DNA of 64,000 nt from Halobacillus yeomjeoni. Its GTDB lineage: Bacteria; Bacillota; Bacilli; Bacillales; Halobacillaceae. The stretch's first letter is position 1. Each line of letters starts with the position of its first letter. The translations under genes and the position numbers were made by a program. The notes below the pieces were generated by a model. That model saw only the letters and a program-made list of their open reading frames with translations, searched no databases and was not told the origin of the DNA. The stretch lies in the NCBI RefSeq assembly GCF_020171525.1, contig NZ_JAIVAI010000001.1, forward strand, positions 496,001-560,000. Reading direction: 5' to 3'. Positions 34,977 through 44,891 of the stretch are shown in pieces.

Positions 34977-36155
34977 ATGGATTCATTTAAACGCGTATTT
35001 TTAGTAGTCATGGACTCTGTAGGGATTGGAGAAGCCCCTGACGCAGAAAAGTTTGACGATAAAGGAGCCGACACGCTTGGCCACATAGCTGAGCATATGG
35101 GTGGCCTGAAGATGCCGCATATGGGCTCTCTAGGATTGAGCAATATTCGTGAAATCAAAGGCATCGATGCTGCCGACAAACCGAAAGCTCACTATACAAC
35201 TATGGTAGAAGCTTCAAACGGAAAGGACACGATGACAGGTCACTGGGAAATCATGGGTCTATACATCGATCAGCCGTTCCGCACATTCCCGGACGGATTC
35301 CCGGATGAGTTGCTGGATGAAATCAAGGAAAAGACAGGTCGGGGAATCGTAGGGAATAAACCAGCTTCAGGGACTGAAATAATTAAAGAACTAGGCGAGC
35401 ATCACATGGAAACTGGAGACTTGATCATATATACTTCGGCTGACTCTGTACTTCAAATTGCAGCTCACGAAGATGTCATTCCTCCGGAAGAGCTTTATGA
35501 GATTTGTGAGCTATGCCGGGAATTGACCCTGGATGAAAAGTATATGGTTGGACGAGTGATTGCACGACCATTCGTTGGTGAACCAGGTGCATTCGAACGT
35601 ACATCCAATCGCCATGACTATGCGTTGAAGCCTTTCGGACGTACAGTGATGAACGAAATGGCTGATGCCGGATACGATGTCATTGCCTTAGGTAAAATCT
35701 CTGACATATACGATGGCGAAGGCGTCACAGAAGCAATCCGGACAAAAGACAATATGGATGGCATGGACCAGCTTGTGAAGTCGATGGATAAAGATTTCAA
35801 TGGCATGAGCTTCCTGAACCTTGTCGATTTCGATGCCAAGTATGGTCACCGCCGAGATCCTCAAGGATACGGGGAAGCCCTTGAAGCTTATGATGAAAGA
35901 CTTCCGGAAGTATTAGAAAAAATGGAGGATGATGATCTGTTAATCATCACAGCCGACCACGGCAATGACCCTGTCCATCATGGAACAGACCATACTAGAG
36001 AGCTTGTACCTTTGATCGTTTATCACAATGGCATCAAAGAGGGGAAAGCGTTGGAGCAGCGTCAGACGTTTGCTGATATCGGAGCTACAGTTTCAGACAA
36101 TTTTTCTATCAAAATGCCTGAACATGGGAAAAGCTTTTTAAAAGACATTCAATAG
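34977..36155 (+). CDS. deoB: Phosphopentomutase DeoB (Drm)
   Basis: A 392-residue enzyme that interconverts ribose 1- and 5-phosphates, and the deoxy forms, in nucleoside salvage. Alkaline-phosphatase superfamily features are visible: metal ligand and nucleophile regions [15 protein letters not shown] (start) and [15 protein letters not shown] (Thr about 85), and C-terminal [20 protein letters not shown] with paired Asp/His ligands. TAGGAGGG before the ATG. First gene of the deoB-punA-pdp operon. Confidence 0.97.
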   Translation: MDSFKRVFLVVMDSVGIGEAPDAEKFDDKGADTLGHIAEHMGGLKMPHMGSLGLSNIREIKGIDAADKPKAHYTTMVEASNGKDTMTGHWEIMGLYIDQPFRTFPDGFPDELLDEIKEKTGRGIVGNKPASGTEIIKELGEHHMETGDLIIYTSADSVLQIAAHEDVIPPEELYEICELCRELTLDEKYMVGRVIARPFVGEPGAFERTSNRHDYALKPFGRTVMNEMADAGYDVIALGKISDIYDGEGVTEAIRTKDNMDGMDQLVKSMDKDFNGMSFLNLVDFDAKYGHRRDPQGYGEALEAYDERLPEVLEKMEDDDLLIITADHGNDPVHHGTDHTRELVPLIVYHNGIKEGKALEQRQTFADIGATVSDNFSIKMPEHGKSFLKDIQ

Positions 36156-36168
36156 AGGTGAGAGAGAA

Positions 36169-36990
36169 ATGTATAAAATGGAAGTGAAAGAAGCAGCAGA
36201 AGCCATCCAAAATAAAATTGAGACCCAGCCAACCGTTGGTTTGATTCTTGGGTCTGGTTTAGGTGTACTAGCCGACGAAATTGAAAATCCTATTACGATT
36301 CAATATACAGAAATTCCGCATTTCCCTGAATCAACTGTATCCGGGCATAAAGGACAGTTGGTCATCGGAGAACTTGAAGGACGTCAGGTCATCGCTATGC
36401 AGGGACGATTCCACTATTACGAAGGCTATGATATGAAGCAAGTCACTTTCCCTGTGAGAGTCATGAAAGAGCTGGGAATTGACACGTTGTTCGTAACGAA
36501 TGCGGCTGGAGGCATCAACGAAGCCTTTGACCCGGGGAACCTGATGATCATCACGGACCACATCAATAATATGGGTGACAGTCCGCTGATCGGGCCGAAT
36601 GACGATGAGATGGGTCCTCGTTTCCCTGATATGTCAGAGGCTTATGATCGCGCCTTGATCGATCATGCTAGACAAAGTGCGGATCGTTTGAGCCTTAAAG
36701 TCCAAGAGGGAGTGTATGTCGGGAATACGGGTCCTGCATACGAAACAGCAGCAGAAGTACGTATGTTACGCACACTGGGCGGAGATGCTGTCGGAATGTC
36801 TACGGTACCTGAAGTCATGGTTGCGAATCACGCAGGTATCCGCGTTCTTGGAATCTCCTGCATTTCCAACATGGCAGCAGGCATCCTGGATCAGCCGTTG
36901 ACCCATGACGAAGTTATTGAGACGACAGCGCAAGTACGTGAAGATTTCCTAGGTTTTGTCAAAGAATTATTGAAGACGTTACCTGCATGA
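36169..36990 (+). CDS. punA: Purine-nucleoside phosphorylase
   Basis: This 273-residue trimeric-type phosphorylase splits purine nucleosides to base and ribose 1-phosphate. Motifs: GLILGSGLGVLADEI (phosphate loop), HYYEGYDM, VTNAAGGINEAF and GPAYETAAEVRMLRTLG then DAVGMSTVPEV. It starts 13 nt after deoB, as B. subtilis drm-pupG. Product ribose 1-phosphate feeds DeoB. Confidence 0.96.
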   Translation: MYKMEVKEAAEAIQNKIETQPTVGLILGSGLGVLADEIENPITIQYTEIPHFPESTVSGHKGQLVIGELEGRQVIAMQGRFHYYEGYDMKQVTFPVRVMKELGIDTLFVTNAAGGINEAFDPGNLMIITDHINNMGDSPLIGPNDDEMGPRFPDMSEAYDRALIDHARQSADRLSLKVQEGVYVGNTGPAYETAAEVRMLRTLGGDAVGMSTVPEVMVANHAGIRVLGISCISNMAAGILDQPLTHDEVIETTAQVREDFLGFVKELLKTLPA

Positions 36991-37016
36991 ATAGATAAGA
37001 GTAAAGGGTGATCGAG

Positions 37017-38318
37017 ATGAGAATGGTAGATGTAATAACAAAAAAGAGAGATGGCGGGGAATTGACGAAAGAAGAAATTTATTTCTTCGTAGAAGGCTAT
37101 ACGAATGGAGAAATTCCTGACTATCAGGCTTCCGCTTTAACAATGGCCATCTATTTCCAGGGCATGACCCAGGAAGAAACGGCTACTCTGACACAAGCTA
37201 TGGTCGACTCTGGCGAAACAATTGATCTTTCAGGGATCCAAGGCCATAAAGTCGATAAACATTCCACAGGTGGCGTAGGAGACAAAGTGACCTTTATCGT
37301 TGGACCACTCGTCGCTTCTGTCGGTGTTCCCGTTGCCAAAATGTCCGGTCGTGGATTAGGGCACACAGGAGGAACATTAGATAAGCTGGAGTCCATAGAG
37401 GGCCTTGAAATTGAAATGACGAAAGAAAAATTCATCGACAACGTCAATAAGCATAAACTTGCGGTAGCAGGTCAGACAGGAAATTTAGCTCCTGCAGACA
37501 AAAAGCTGTATGCACTTCGTGATGTTACAGGTACGGTGAATTCACTTCCTCTTATTGCAGGCTCCATTATGAGTAAGAAGCTTGCATCCGGTGCAGACAG
37601 TATCGTTCTTGATGTGAAAACAGGCTCTGGAGCGTTCATGAAAACATTGGAAGATTCTGAAAACCTGGCACGCGAAATGGTCAATATCGGAAATAACTTA
37701 GGGCGTAATACAGTAGCGGTCATCAGTGATATGAACCAGCCATTAGGTTATGAAGTCGGAAACGCTAATGAGATTAAAGAAGCAGCAAAGATCTTACAAG
37801 GGGAAAACGTTGAAGATCTGCGTACTCTCTCTTTGGAGATTGCTTCTCACATGACGGTATTGGCAGAAGTGTTCGAAACTTATGAAGAAGCGTATGAAGC
37901 TTTGGCGGCCAATCTGGAGAATGGGAAGGCGTTCAATTGTCTGCGCACATTGATTGAAGCTCAAGGCGGCGATGTGTCGATGATTGATGACATGGATAAA
38001 CTTCCGAAGGCAAAGTATGACATTGAGGTCAAAGCTGAAACTGACGGCTACGTCTCCGCAATCGATGCCGAATCGATTGGTATTGCTGCTATGTATCTAG
38101 GTGCTGGACGTGCGACCAAAGATGATCAAATCAATCACGGGGTGGGTATTACCCTGAATAAGAAGATTGGCGACCCTGTCCAGTCTGGTGAAGCTTTAGT
38201 TGTGCTTCACAGCGACGAGGAAGATGCAGCTGCTTCAATTGAGAAAGTTAAATCTGCCTATGAAATTACGAAAGAAAAAGTTGAAAAGCCGACACTGATT
38301 CACAACATTATCAAATAA
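37017..38318 (+). CDS. pdp: Pyrimidine-nucleoside phosphorylase
   Basis: A 433-residue enzyme that phosphorolyses thymidine and uridine. Signatures: [20 protein letters not shown] (phosphate binding), [18 protein letters not shown] and [20 protein letters not shown]. The ATG at 37017 matches the B. subtilis N-terminus (MRMVDII.KK..G.ELT) and follows AAAGGGTG; the GTG at 37008 is inside the ribosome site. In B. subtilis pdp is in the dra-nupC-pdp operon, so its place after punA is a local difference. Confidence 0.96.
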   Translation: MRMVDVITKKRDGGELTKEEIYFFVEGYTNGEIPDYQASALTMAIYFQGMTQEETATLTQAMVDSGETIDLSGIQGHKVDKHSTGGVGDKVTFIVGPLVASVGVPVAKMSGRGLGHTGGTLDKLESIEGLEIEMTKEKFIDNVNKHKLAVAGQTGNLAPADKKLYALRDVTGTVNSLPLIAGSIMSKKLASGADSIVLDVKTGSGAFMKTLEDSENLAREMVNIGNNLGRNTVAVISDMNQPLGYEVGNANEIKEAAKILQGENVEDLRTLSLEIASHMTVLAEVFETYEEAYEALAANLENGKAFNCLRTLIEAQGGDVSMIDDMDKLPKAKYDIEVKAETDGYVSAIDAESIGIAAMYLGAGRATKDDQINHGVGITLNKKIGDPVQSGEALVVLHSDEEDAAASIEKVKSAYEITKEKVEKPTLIHNIIK

Positions 38319-38323
38319 TGATG

Positions 38324-38353
38324 AAAAGCCCCGTATTTTCGGGGCTTTTTTAT
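38324..38353 (+). terminator. Terminator of the nucleoside operon
   Basis: AAAAGCCCCG and CGGGGCTTTT with a 6-nt loop and further T residues, 6 nt after pdp. Confidence 0.92.
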
Positions 38354-38400
38354 TTTGTTTCTTATATCGTGTGATAGACTACAGGAGAAGGAGGGGTGAA

Positions 38401-38787
38401 ATGGAAAATTGTGTGTTTTGTCAAACGGATATGGACGGCGAACAAGGAGTGGTGTTCGAAAATGACACGTGTATGTTTCTGCAAAAGGAGCAAAGAATAC
38501 TGACTGGTTCGGGCTTGATTGTACCGAAAGCTCATAAGGAAACCGTTTTTGACCTATCAGAAGAAGAATGGGCAGATACTCAATCCTTGATGCTGGAAGT
38601 GAAACAATGGATGGATGTTACTTATAATCCCGATGGATATAATATAGGGTGGAATTCAGGTGCAGCAGGAGGCCAGCATATCTTTCATGCTCATATGCAT
38701 ATAATTCCCCGTTTTGCAGAGGAGCCTTATGCAGGGAAAGGAATCAGGCACTGGCTGAAACAAGAGTCAAACCGACGGATTACATAA
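38401..38787 (+). CDS. HIT family hydrolase
   Basis: A 128-residue histidine-triad protein. The catalytic stretch GGQHIFHAHMHIIPR near 94-108 contains the H.H.H triad. An N-terminal CVFC pair may bind zinc. The family hydrolyses nucleotidyl conjugates such as AMP-lysine or dinucleoside polyphosphates. The start at 38401 follows AAGGAGGGGTGAA. Not part of the usual B. subtilis gene order at this site. Confidence 0.9.
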   Translation: MENCVFCQTDMDGEQGVVFENDTCMFLQKEQRILTGSGLIVPKAHKETVFDLSEEEWADTQSLMLEVKQWMDVTYNPDGYNIGWNSGAAGGQHIFHAHMHIIPRFAEEPYAGKGIRHWLKQESNRRIT

Positions 38788-38885
38788 AATGATTAAACTG
38801 GCTTACAATATCAGATTTGAATGGTATCTAACAAATGTAGAAAACATATCAATAACCATGATCCGAAAGTGAAATATGAGGATCG

Positions 38886-38946
38886 TGTAACAGGTGGAAA
38901 ATCCTGTTACATCCCTTTCAAGAGACTCTGCTAAAGCAGAGTCTCT
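38886..38946 (+). terminator. Two successive perfect hairpins
   Basis: TGTAACAGG-8-CCTGTTACA (38886-38911) and AGAGACTCTGCT-AA-AGCAGAGTCTCT (38921-38946). The second is followed by a weak ATTAATT tract. Together they probably end the HIT transcript and insulate the sporulation operon. Confidence 0.6.
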
Positions 38947-38964
38947 ATTAATTCCTCCAAAATT

Positions 38965-38994
38965 TGTATAGAAGCACAGCATAAGGGAAAAATA
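38965..38994 (+). promoter_or_regulatory. Candidate sigma-F/sigma-G promoter of dacF
   Basis: TGTATA, 14 nt, then GGGAAAAATA. The -10 element fits the forespore consensus GGNRANAMTW at every position and the -35 fits NGYATA. It is 33 nt before the dacF start. B. subtilis dacF is known to be forespore-expressed. Confidence 0.55.
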
Positions 38995-39026
38995 GGAACA
39001 CTTTGAGCAAACAGGAGGTCATGATG

Positions 39027-40205
39027 ATGAAGAAAACCCTCAGTATCACTTTAATGATGAGCATGTTGTTCACCCTTTTGGTGCCTTTCCAAACGATGGC
39101 GGAAAAGAATACATCAGGTCAATTGGTTGAATCGGCAAAAACGGCAATTTTAATGGAGAAGAATAGCGGGATGACATTGTATGAGCAGGACGCTCATAAA
39201 AAGTTACCTCCTGCATCTATGACAAAAGTGATGACCCTATTATTGATTATGGAGGCCCTCGATAATAAAAACATTTCACTCGATGAAACTGTCCGGGTCA
39301 GTGAACATGCGGCCTCTATGGGAGGTTCGCAAATTTTCCTTGAAGCAGGAGAAGAGATGACAGTCAAAGACTTGCTGAAAGGTGTTGCAGTGGCCTCTGG
39401 AAATGATGCCAGCGTAGCTTTAGCTGAGCGGATTGCCGGGTCGGAAGATGCGTTTGTCAAAAAAATGAACGAAAAAGCACAAGAGCTCGGTTTAAAAAAC
39501 ACCCATTTCAAAAATCCCACAGGTCTTCCTGCTGATGGCCACTATAGTACAGCGCATGATATGGCTGTGATGGCCAGGGAACTACTTTTACATGAAGAGA
39601 TCACGGATTATACAAAGATTTATGACGATTATTTGAGGAAAGGTAAAAAAGATGAGTTCTGGCTGGTGAATACAAATAAACTGATTAAGTCTTATGAAGG
39701 AATGGACGGTTTGAAAACAGGGTTTACCAAAGAGGCTAAATACTGTTTGACAGCAACGGCAAAGCGAGGCGATATGCATATGATCGCAGTTATTATGGGA
39801 GCTGAGACACCGAAGAAACGAAATGCAGATGTGACTAGTCTGCTTAACTACGGATTTGGTCAATACGAAGGTGTGAAACTGTATTCCAAAGACGATGATT
39901 TGAAAACCATGGAACTGACCAGGGGTGAACCTGGAACGCTTCTCTTGCAGCCTGAAAAAGACGTAGTTGTATTAAAGAAGAAAGGGCAGAAGACAGATGA
40001 GTATAAAACTCGTCTTAAAGTGGTAAAACAAACCGATTTGCCTATAAGAGAAGGGGCCCACATGGGGTGGTTGATCGTTGAAGACCCGAAAGGGAACCCG
40101 CTTACCAAAGTGAAACTGGAGGCATCCGGGTCGGTTGAAGAAGCTGATGTACTCACCTTGTGGGAGCGTTCATGGAGGAATTTGACGAGCTATTGGAAGT
40201 TTTAG
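39027..40205 (+). CDS. dacF: D-alanyl-D-alanine carboxypeptidase DacF
   Basis: A 392-residue low-molecular-mass penicillin-binding protein that trims D-Ala from peptidoglycan stem peptides in the forespore wall, with dacB tuning cortex cross-linking. Signal peptide 1-24. Active-site SMTK (Ser64, Lys67), SGNDAS and KTGFTKEA are intact. A C-terminal beta domain ends in an amphipathic anchor. Three ATGs lie in a row; the third (39027) gives best spacing from CAGGAGG. Directly upstream of spoIIA as in B. subtilis. Confidence 0.94.
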   Translation: MKKTLSITLMMSMLFTLLVPFQTMAEKNTSGQLVESAKTAILMEKNSGMTLYEQDAHKKLPPASMTKVMTLLLIMEALDNKNISLDETVRVSEHAASMGGSQIFLEAGEEMTVKDLLKGVAVASGNDASVALAERIAGSEDAFVKKMNEKAQELGLKNTHFKNPTGLPADGHYSTAHDMAVMARELLLHEEITDYTKIYDDYLRKGKKDEFWLVNTNKLIKSYEGMDGLKTGFTKEAKYCLTATAKRGDMHMIAVIMGAETPKKRNADVTSLLNYGFGQYEGVKLYSKDDDLKTMELTRGEPGTLLLQPEKDVVVLKKKGQKTDEYKTRLKVVKQTDLPIREGAHMGWLIVEDPKGNPLTKVKLEASGSVEEADVLTLWERSWRNLTSYWKF

Positions 40206-40231
40206 CGCATTGCCACTAGTCTTGTTTTTCG

Positions 40232-40261
40232 GCAGGAAAAAGCGGTGAAAAATACGAAAGA
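40232..40261 (+). promoter_or_regulatory. Candidate sigma-H promoter of spoIIA operon
   Basis: GCAGGAAAAA then, 15 nt later, GAAAGA approximates the sigma-H consensus AGGAWWW ... GAATWW. The -35 fits well, the -10 only partly. B. subtilis spoIIA has a sigma-H promoter at this place. Confidence 0.35.
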
Positions 40262-40296
40262 CTACATGACTCTTATTAAACAGAGGAGGTAACTCA

Positions 40297-40662
40297 TTGA
40301 GTCTTCACGTGAATTTCACCATCAGAGATACGGTTTTGATTGTTCGTTTAAAAGGCGAGTTGGATCATCATGAGGCTGCCCAGCTCAGGGAAGAATGGCA
40401 GGCCCACTTGAGAAATGGTCGTGTGAGAGATGTCATTGTCAATTTAAAGGATTTGACCTTCATGGATAGTTCTGGATTAGGCGTCATGCTTGGTCGCTAT
40501 AAAGAAGTACAGGCGATAGGGAACGAAATGATCATCTGTTCCATCTCCCCGGAAGTGCAAAGGTTGTTTGATCTATCAGGCATGTTCAAGATAGTAAGGC
40601 TGGTCGACGATGAAATGACTGCATTAGCAATGTTGGGGGTGGAACAATGCGAAATCAAATGA
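40297..40662 (+). CDS. spoIIAA: Anti-sigma-F factor antagonist SpoIIAA
   Basis: A 121-residue STAS-domain protein. Unphosphorylated, it displaces sigma-F from SpoIIAB; SpoIIAB phosphorylates it at Ser58 in [14 protein letters not shown], and SpoIIE removes the phosphate. The TTG start follows a very strong AGAGGAGGTAAC site. It overlaps spoIIAB by 16 nt, so their ratio is set by coupled translation. Length is close to that of B. subtilis (117). Confidence 0.97.
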   Translation: MSLHVNFTIRDTVLIVRLKGELDHHEAAQLREEWQAHLRNGRVRDVIVNLKDLTFMDSSGLGVMLGRYKEVQAIGNEMIICSISPEVQRLFDLSGMFKIVRLVDDEMTALAMLGVEQCEIK

Positions 40663-41087
40663 CATTGGAGTTCCTGAGTGTGAGTGCGAATGAATCACTT
40701 GCACGTGTATCCGTGGCAGCTTTTATCAGCCAGATCAACCCTACGATGGAAGAATTGACAGATATTAAAACGGTCGTTTCAGAAGCTGTTACGAATGCGA
40801 TCATTCATGGGTATGAGGAACGTCCAGATGAAAAAGTAAAGTTGTTTTGCTCAATTGAAGATGAAGAAATCGAAATTGTCATCCAGGACCATGGTCTTGG
40901 AATCGAAAATGTAGAGGTAGCAAGAGAACCTCTCTATACATCCAAACCTGAATGGGAAAGGTCCGGGATGGGCTTTACCATTATGGAAAATTTCATGGAC
41001 AAGGTGGATATACAATCTGAGCCCGGGGTAGGTACTACGATTCGAATGACGAAGCAGCTGACTTCAACCCGGGCTTTGTGCAATTGA
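40647..41087 (+). CDS. spoIIAB: Anti-sigma-F factor and kinase SpoIIAB
   Basis: A 146-residue GHKL-type serine kinase that holds sigma-F inactive. N box: [16 protein letters not shown]1 box: [13 protein letters not shown]2 region: [15 protein letters not shown]. Same length as in B. subtilis. ATG start after GGGGGTGGAAC within the end of spoIIAA; sigF begins 10 nt later. Confidence 0.97.
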   Translation: MRNQMTLEFLSVSANESLARVSVAAFISQINPTMEELTDIKTVVSEAVTNAIIHGYEERPDEKVKLFCSIEDEEIEIVIQDHGLGIENVEVAREPLYTSKPEWERSGMGFTIMENFMDKVDIQSEPGVGTTIRMTKQLTSTRALCN

Positions 41088-41097
41088 GGGCGCCGTC

Positions 41098-41844
41098 ATG
41101 AGCGACGTGACTAAGGAGCGGTTGTCCGATAAGGATGTCAAAGAATTGATCAAAAAGAGTCAAGCCGGTGATCAACAGGCAAGAGATACACTGGTGGAGA
41201 AAAACACACGACTCGTCTGGTCAGTCGTACAAAGGTATCTTCGGAGAGGATACGATCAAGATGACCTGTATCAAATCGGTTGTATCGGCTTGATCAAATC
41301 CATCGATAAATTCGACTTGAGTTATGATGTCCGATTTTCAACGTATGCTGTTCCTATGATTATTGGAGAAATTCAAAGGTTTATACGAGATGATGGAAGT
41401 GTTAAGGTGAGTCGCAGCCTTAAAGAATTGAATCACAAAGTGCGTGTCAAAAAAGAAGAGCTGCTGAAGCAGCACGGGCGCTCGCCTACTGTAAATGAAT
41501 TGGCGGAAGCTCTTGACCTTTCGCGTGAAGAAATCGTCCAAGCGGAGGAAGTTGGACGAACGCCGCAATCGATTTATGAAACAGTGTATGAAAATGAAGG
41601 AGATCCGATTACACTCGTCGATCAAATCGCCGAAGAAGAAAACAATTGGTTCGACCAAATTACCCTCAGTGATATGATGAACAAATTGGAGAAAAGGGAA
41701 CGCCTGATCATTTACTTACGGTATTATAAAGATCAAACACAAACAGAAGTGGCTGAGCGGCTTGGTATATCACAAGTGCAGGTGTCGAGACTGGAAAAGA
41801 AAATTCTTGCTGACATGAAACAGACAATGAATGATACAGGTTAA
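41098..41844 (+). CDS. sigF: RNA polymerase sigma-F factor
   Basis: This 248-residue forespore-specific sigma factor is the first compartment-specific regulator after polar division. Region 2 reads DDLYQIGCIGLIKSIDKFD with VRFSTYAVPMIIGEIQRFIR. The region 4 helix-turn-helix is QTEVAERLGISQVQVSRLEK. The stop lies at the edge of a strong terminator, which separates this operon from spoVA. Confidence 0.97.
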   Translation: MSDVTKERLSDKDVKELIKKSQAGDQQARDTLVEKNTRLVWSVVQRYLRRGYDQDDLYQIGCIGLIKSIDKFDLSYDVRFSTYAVPMIIGEIQRFIRDDGSVKVSRSLKELNHKVRVKKEELLKQHGRSPTVNELAEALDLSREEIVQAEEVGRTPQSIYETVYENEGDPITLVDQIAEEENNWFDQITLSDMMNKLEKRERLIIYLRYYKDQTQTEVAERLGISQVQVSRLEKKILADMKQTMNDTG

Positions 41845-41875
41845 ACTGTGCGAATCACGCACAGTTTTTATTTTT
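41843..41875 (+). terminator. Terminator of spoIIA operon
   Basis: AAACTGTGCG-5-CGCACAGTTT then TTATTTTT, beginning at the sigF stop codon. Confidence 0.9.
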
Positions 41876-41937
41876 GACCAAAACTAGTGCTGTAATTTCT
41901 CCCACTTATCTCTCCATCACAAGAAAACCTCTCCATT

Positions 41938-41967
41938 TGTATTGAATTTCCCAGAACACACATAATA
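41938..41967 (+). promoter_or_regulatory. Candidate sigma-G promoter of spoVA operon
   Basis: TGTATT, 17 nt, CATAATA, 35 nt upstream of spoVAA. It resembles the sigma-G consensus (TGAATA ... CATACTA), and B. subtilis spoVA is sigma-G-dependent. Confidence 0.55.
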
Positions 41968-42001
41968 AGGTCAAGAATCTCGGATAAGGGAGGCGAAGCC
42001 A

Positions 42002-42619
42002 ATGGCAACTCCTGTGTATATTCGAATGAAAAAGTCTATATACGTTCAACCAGAAGCTATGTTACGTCTGAAGGACGTTGCAAGGGTAACAGGTCAAAGC
42101 CGGTCCGTGCCTGCTCTGGAATCGATGGTCCTTCATGAAGTGACTGATAAAGACCACAATATCGTTGTTATTGACAGTTTCATGGTCGTAGAGCAAGTAA
42201 TCGCTAAATATCCGCAGGTGGAAGTAGAACTGCTTGGACCCAACCAATGCGTCGTCCATGTTGAAAAAGTCAAAAAGGATCCCTCCATATTCCTAATAGG
42301 TGCAATCTGGTTACTGCTGTTCATAGGTGCAGCAATGGCGATTATGAACTTCCACTTTGATGTAAGCATGCAAGCCGTTCAGCAAAAGCTTCATTTTATG
42401 CTGACGGGAGATATGGTCGAACATCCCCTGTGGATTCAAGTTCCTTACTCGATCGGTCTCGGAGTCGGGATGATCCTGTTTTTCAATCATTGGTTCCAAA
42501 AGCGATTCAACGAGGAGCCTAGTCCGATGGAAGTGGAAATCTTCAACTACCAGGAAGACCTCGACCATTATGTTGCCATTAAGGAGAATAAGGTGGAAAA
42601 ACAGGATGTGGATGATTGA
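42002..42619 (+). CDS. spoVAA: Stage V sporulation protein AA
   Basis: A 205-residue membrane protein. The N-terminal 90 residues are soluble (YIRMKKSIYVQPEAMLRLKD...), followed by two membrane helices (about 97-115 and 145-162). Part of the SpoVA channel that moves Ca-dipicolinic acid into and out of the spore core. First gene of the operon; GGGAGGCGAAGCC-ATG. It overlaps spoVAB by 14 nt. Confidence 0.94.
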   Translation: MATPVYIRMKKSIYVQPEAMLRLKDVARVTGQSRSVPALESMVLHEVTDKDHNIVVIDSFMVVEQVIAKYPQVEVELLGPNQCVVHVEKVKKDPSIFLIGAIWLLLFIGAAMAIMNFHFDVSMQAVQQKLHFMLTGDMVEHPLWIQVPYSIGLGVGMILFFNHWFQKRFNEEPSPMEVEIFNYQEDLDHYVAIKENKVEKQDVDD

Positions 42620-43016
42620 AGCTCTCATCGGACTTGCATCGGGAATAGCAGTCGGGACAGGTTTTGTCGCTTTTTTGACGGTATTAGGAATCGTTCCAAG
42701 GTTGATGCAGCTCAGTCATTCGGAAGAAAAATTACGTCATTATGAAATGGCCGTAATTCTTGGGGTGTTTTTCGGAATCTATTTATCATTTGGAGACTTC
42801 CCGATTGAAGTGACGATCGTCGGCTTGATCATATGGGGGCTGCTCCATGGGATTTTCATCGGCATGCTGGCAGCTGCCCTGACTGAAGTTTTGAATGTAT
42901 TTCCGCTTTTATTCAAACGTATCGGTGTGGATGGATTCCTATTTACTCTATTGATGGCCCTCGTGTTGGGGAAAATAGCGGGATCATTGTTTCAATGGAT
43001 CATTTTCGTCCGTTAA
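42606..43016 (+). CDS. spoVAB: Stage V sporulation protein AB
   Basis: A 136-residue membrane protein with four helices and GTGFVAFLTVLGIVPRLMQL, a recognisable SpoVAB stretch. The start is set at ATG 42606 after AAGGTGG; the ATG two codons later is nearly as good. It works in the SpoVA dipicolinate channel. Confidence 0.92.
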   Translation: MWMIEALIGLASGIAVGTGFVAFLTVLGIVPRLMQLSHSEEKLRHYEMAVILGVFFGIYLSFGDFPIEVTIVGLIIWGLLHGIFIGMLAAALTEVLNVFPLLFKRIGVDGFLFTLLMALVLGKIAGSLFQWIIFVR

Positions 43017-43033
43017 ATAAAGGAGGAAAAAAG

Positions 43034-43492
43034 ATGGCTAAACAAAAATTGAATGAACAGAATTTTGAGAAGGCTACAAAAGAATACCAGCCAAAACCTC
43101 CATACCTTATGAATATGTTAAAAGCTTTCATTGTGGGTGGCATCATATGTGTTCTGGGTGAGTTGTTATCAGAAATGTATATACATTGGTTTGATTTTAA
43201 GGAAGAGAATGCAGGAAATCCTACTGTCGCTACTTTAATTTTCTTTTCGGCTTTAGCGACCGGCCTTGGTGTATATGACCGCCTCGGGCAGTTTGCGGGA
43301 GCGGGTTCAGCAGTACCTGTAACAGGGTTCGCCAATTCAGTAACTTCCGCCGCACTTGAGCATAAGAGTGAAGGGTTCGTACTCGGTGTAGCTACAAACT
43401 TATTCAAGCTTGCGGGGTCAGTCATCGTCTTTGGCGTGGTTTCTGCATATTTGTTAGGCATCTTACGCTACGTTTGTACGCAGCTTTTTTAG
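43034..43492 (+). CDS. spoVAC: Stage V sporulation protein AC
   Basis: A 152-residue membrane protein with five or six helices. It shares LRK-type core sequence with SpoVAE (AFIVGGIICVLGEL; GLGVYDRLGQFAGAGSAVPV TGF). SpoVAC is a mechanosensitive channel component for dipicolinate release. AAGGAGG then ATG 43034; an earlier frame extension overlaps spoVAB without a site. Confidence 0.94.
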   Translation: MAKQKLNEQNFEKATKEYQPKPPYLMNMLKAFIVGGIICVLGELLSEMYIHWFDFKEENAGNPTVATLIFFSALATGLGVYDRLGQFAGAGSAVPVTGFANSVTSAALEHKSEGFVLGVATNLFKLAGSVIVFGVVSAYLLGILRYVCTQLF

Positions 43493-43503
43493 GAGGAATC
43501 ATT

Positions 43504-44520
43504 ATGGGAAAGACAGGAAAGCAATCATGGACTTACAATAATCCGGTCTACATCCAGTCTTCTGGAACAGCTGTAGGCCCTTTAGAGTCACAAGGGCCAT
43601 TGAAAGATACATTTGACCGCATGTATGACAAGCTCCACTGTGATGAGGATAACTGGGAGTTGGCAGAACGGCGGTTGATGTTTGATGCTGTTCATACATG
43701 TTTACAGAAAGCAGGGGTTGATGAGAGAAATATAGACCTTTTTCTGGCTGGTGACTTGTTAAATCAAAACGTGACAGGAAATTATGTAGCCCGGCAGCTT
43801 GGAATACCTCTGCTTGGGATGTTCGGTGCATGTTCAACCAGTATGGAGACCTTGGCTACAGGCGCAGCGCTTGTAGAAGCTGGTTATGCTGCTCATGCAC
43901 TTGTAGCTGTGAGTTCACATAATGCGACAGCAGAACGACAGTTCAGGTATCCCACTGAATATGGAGGCCAAAAGCCGAAGACGGCTACGTTCACAGTGAC
44001 AGGGAGCGGCGCAGCGCTAATCTCGAAGGAACCTTCCCCTGTAAGAATTGAAGGGGCCACGATCGGCAGGGTCATGGATTACCATATTAAAGATCCATTC
44101 GATATGGGTTCCGCGATGGCACCTGCAGCCTGGGATACCATCAAAACTCACCTGCAGGACTTCGCTCGCGTACCTTCCGATTATGATGTGATTGCCACAG
44201 GGGATCTATCAGCTGTCGGTACTCCGATTCTCAGGGATTTGATGAAACAGGATAACATTGATATCAGCATGGTCCATAAAGACTGCGGTTTGATGATCTA
44301 TCATAGTGATCAGCCTGTATTCAGCGGAGGGAGCGGCTGTGCATGCTCAGCAGTGGTGACATATGGGAAGCTTCTCAATGATTTGAAAGATGGCGTTTAT
44401 AAAAGGATTCTTGTCGTTGCCACAGGGGCTTTGATGAGTCCTATGATGATACAGCAGAAAGAATCAATTCCAGGTATTGCACATGCGGTCGTTTTGACAA
44501 GCGAGGAGGATGCACAATGA
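43504..44520 (+). CDS. spoVAD: Stage V sporulation protein AD
   Basis: A 338-residue protein, the same length as in B. subtilis, with a thiolase-like fold that binds dipicolinic acid. The loop [17 protein letters not shown] near 105-121 corresponds to the thiolase active-site cysteine region, and [13 protein letters not shown] lies near 278. The ATG at 43504 follows TTAGGAGGAATC. It overlaps spoVAE by 4 nt (ATGA). Confidence 0.96.
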   Translation: MGKTGKQSWTYNNPVYIQSSGTAVGPLESQGPLKDTFDRMYDKLHCDEDNWELAERRLMFDAVHTCLQKAGVDERNIDLFLAGDLLNQNVTGNYVARQLGIPLLGMFGACSTSMETLATGAALVEAGYAAHALVAVSSHNATAERQFRYPTEYGGQKPKTATFTVTGSGAALISKEPSPVRIEGATIGRVMDYHIKDPFDMGSAMAPAAWDTIKTHLQDFARVPSDYDVIATGDLSAVGTPILRDLMKQDNIDISMVHKDCGLMIYHSDQPVFSGGSGCACSAVVTYGKLLNDLKDGVYKRILVVATGALMSPMMIQQKESIPGIAHAVVLTSEEDAQ

Positions 44521-44867
44521 ACTTTGTATGGGCATTTGTAGTAGGCGGAGGGATTTGTGTCATCGGTCAAATTCTGCTGGATTATTTTAAGCTGACACCT
44601 GCACATGTCATGTCTTCCTTCGTTGTTGCAGGTGCAGTATTGGATACCTTTGACCTTTACGATAATTTAATTGATTTTGCAGGAGCCGGAGCGACTGTGC
44701 CCATTACGAGTTTCGGTCATTCCTTAATGCATGGAGCGATGAAAGAAGCTGAAGAACACGGAGTCATCGGGGTCGCGGTCGGAATGTTCGGTTTGACTTC
44801 TGCGGGTATAGCATCCGCTATATTATTCGGATTTTTGATCGCTGTTTTCTTCAAGCCGAAAGGGTAA
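44517..44867 (+). CDS. spoVAE: Stage V sporulation protein AE (AEb type)
   Basis: A 116-residue membrane protein paralogous to Spo[23 protein letters not shown] then [20 protein letters not shown]. Length equals the B. subtilis SpoVAEb. No spoVAEa gene follows; spoVAF is next. Confidence 0.94.
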   Translation: MNFVWAFVVGGGICVIGQILLDYFKLTPAHVMSSFVVAGAVLDTFDLYDNLIDFAGAGATVPITSFGHSLMHGAMKEAEEHGVIGVAVGMFGLTSAGIASAILFGFLIAVFFKPKG

Positions 44868-44891
44868 TGAGTTTTCAAGGAGTTGAATGAT

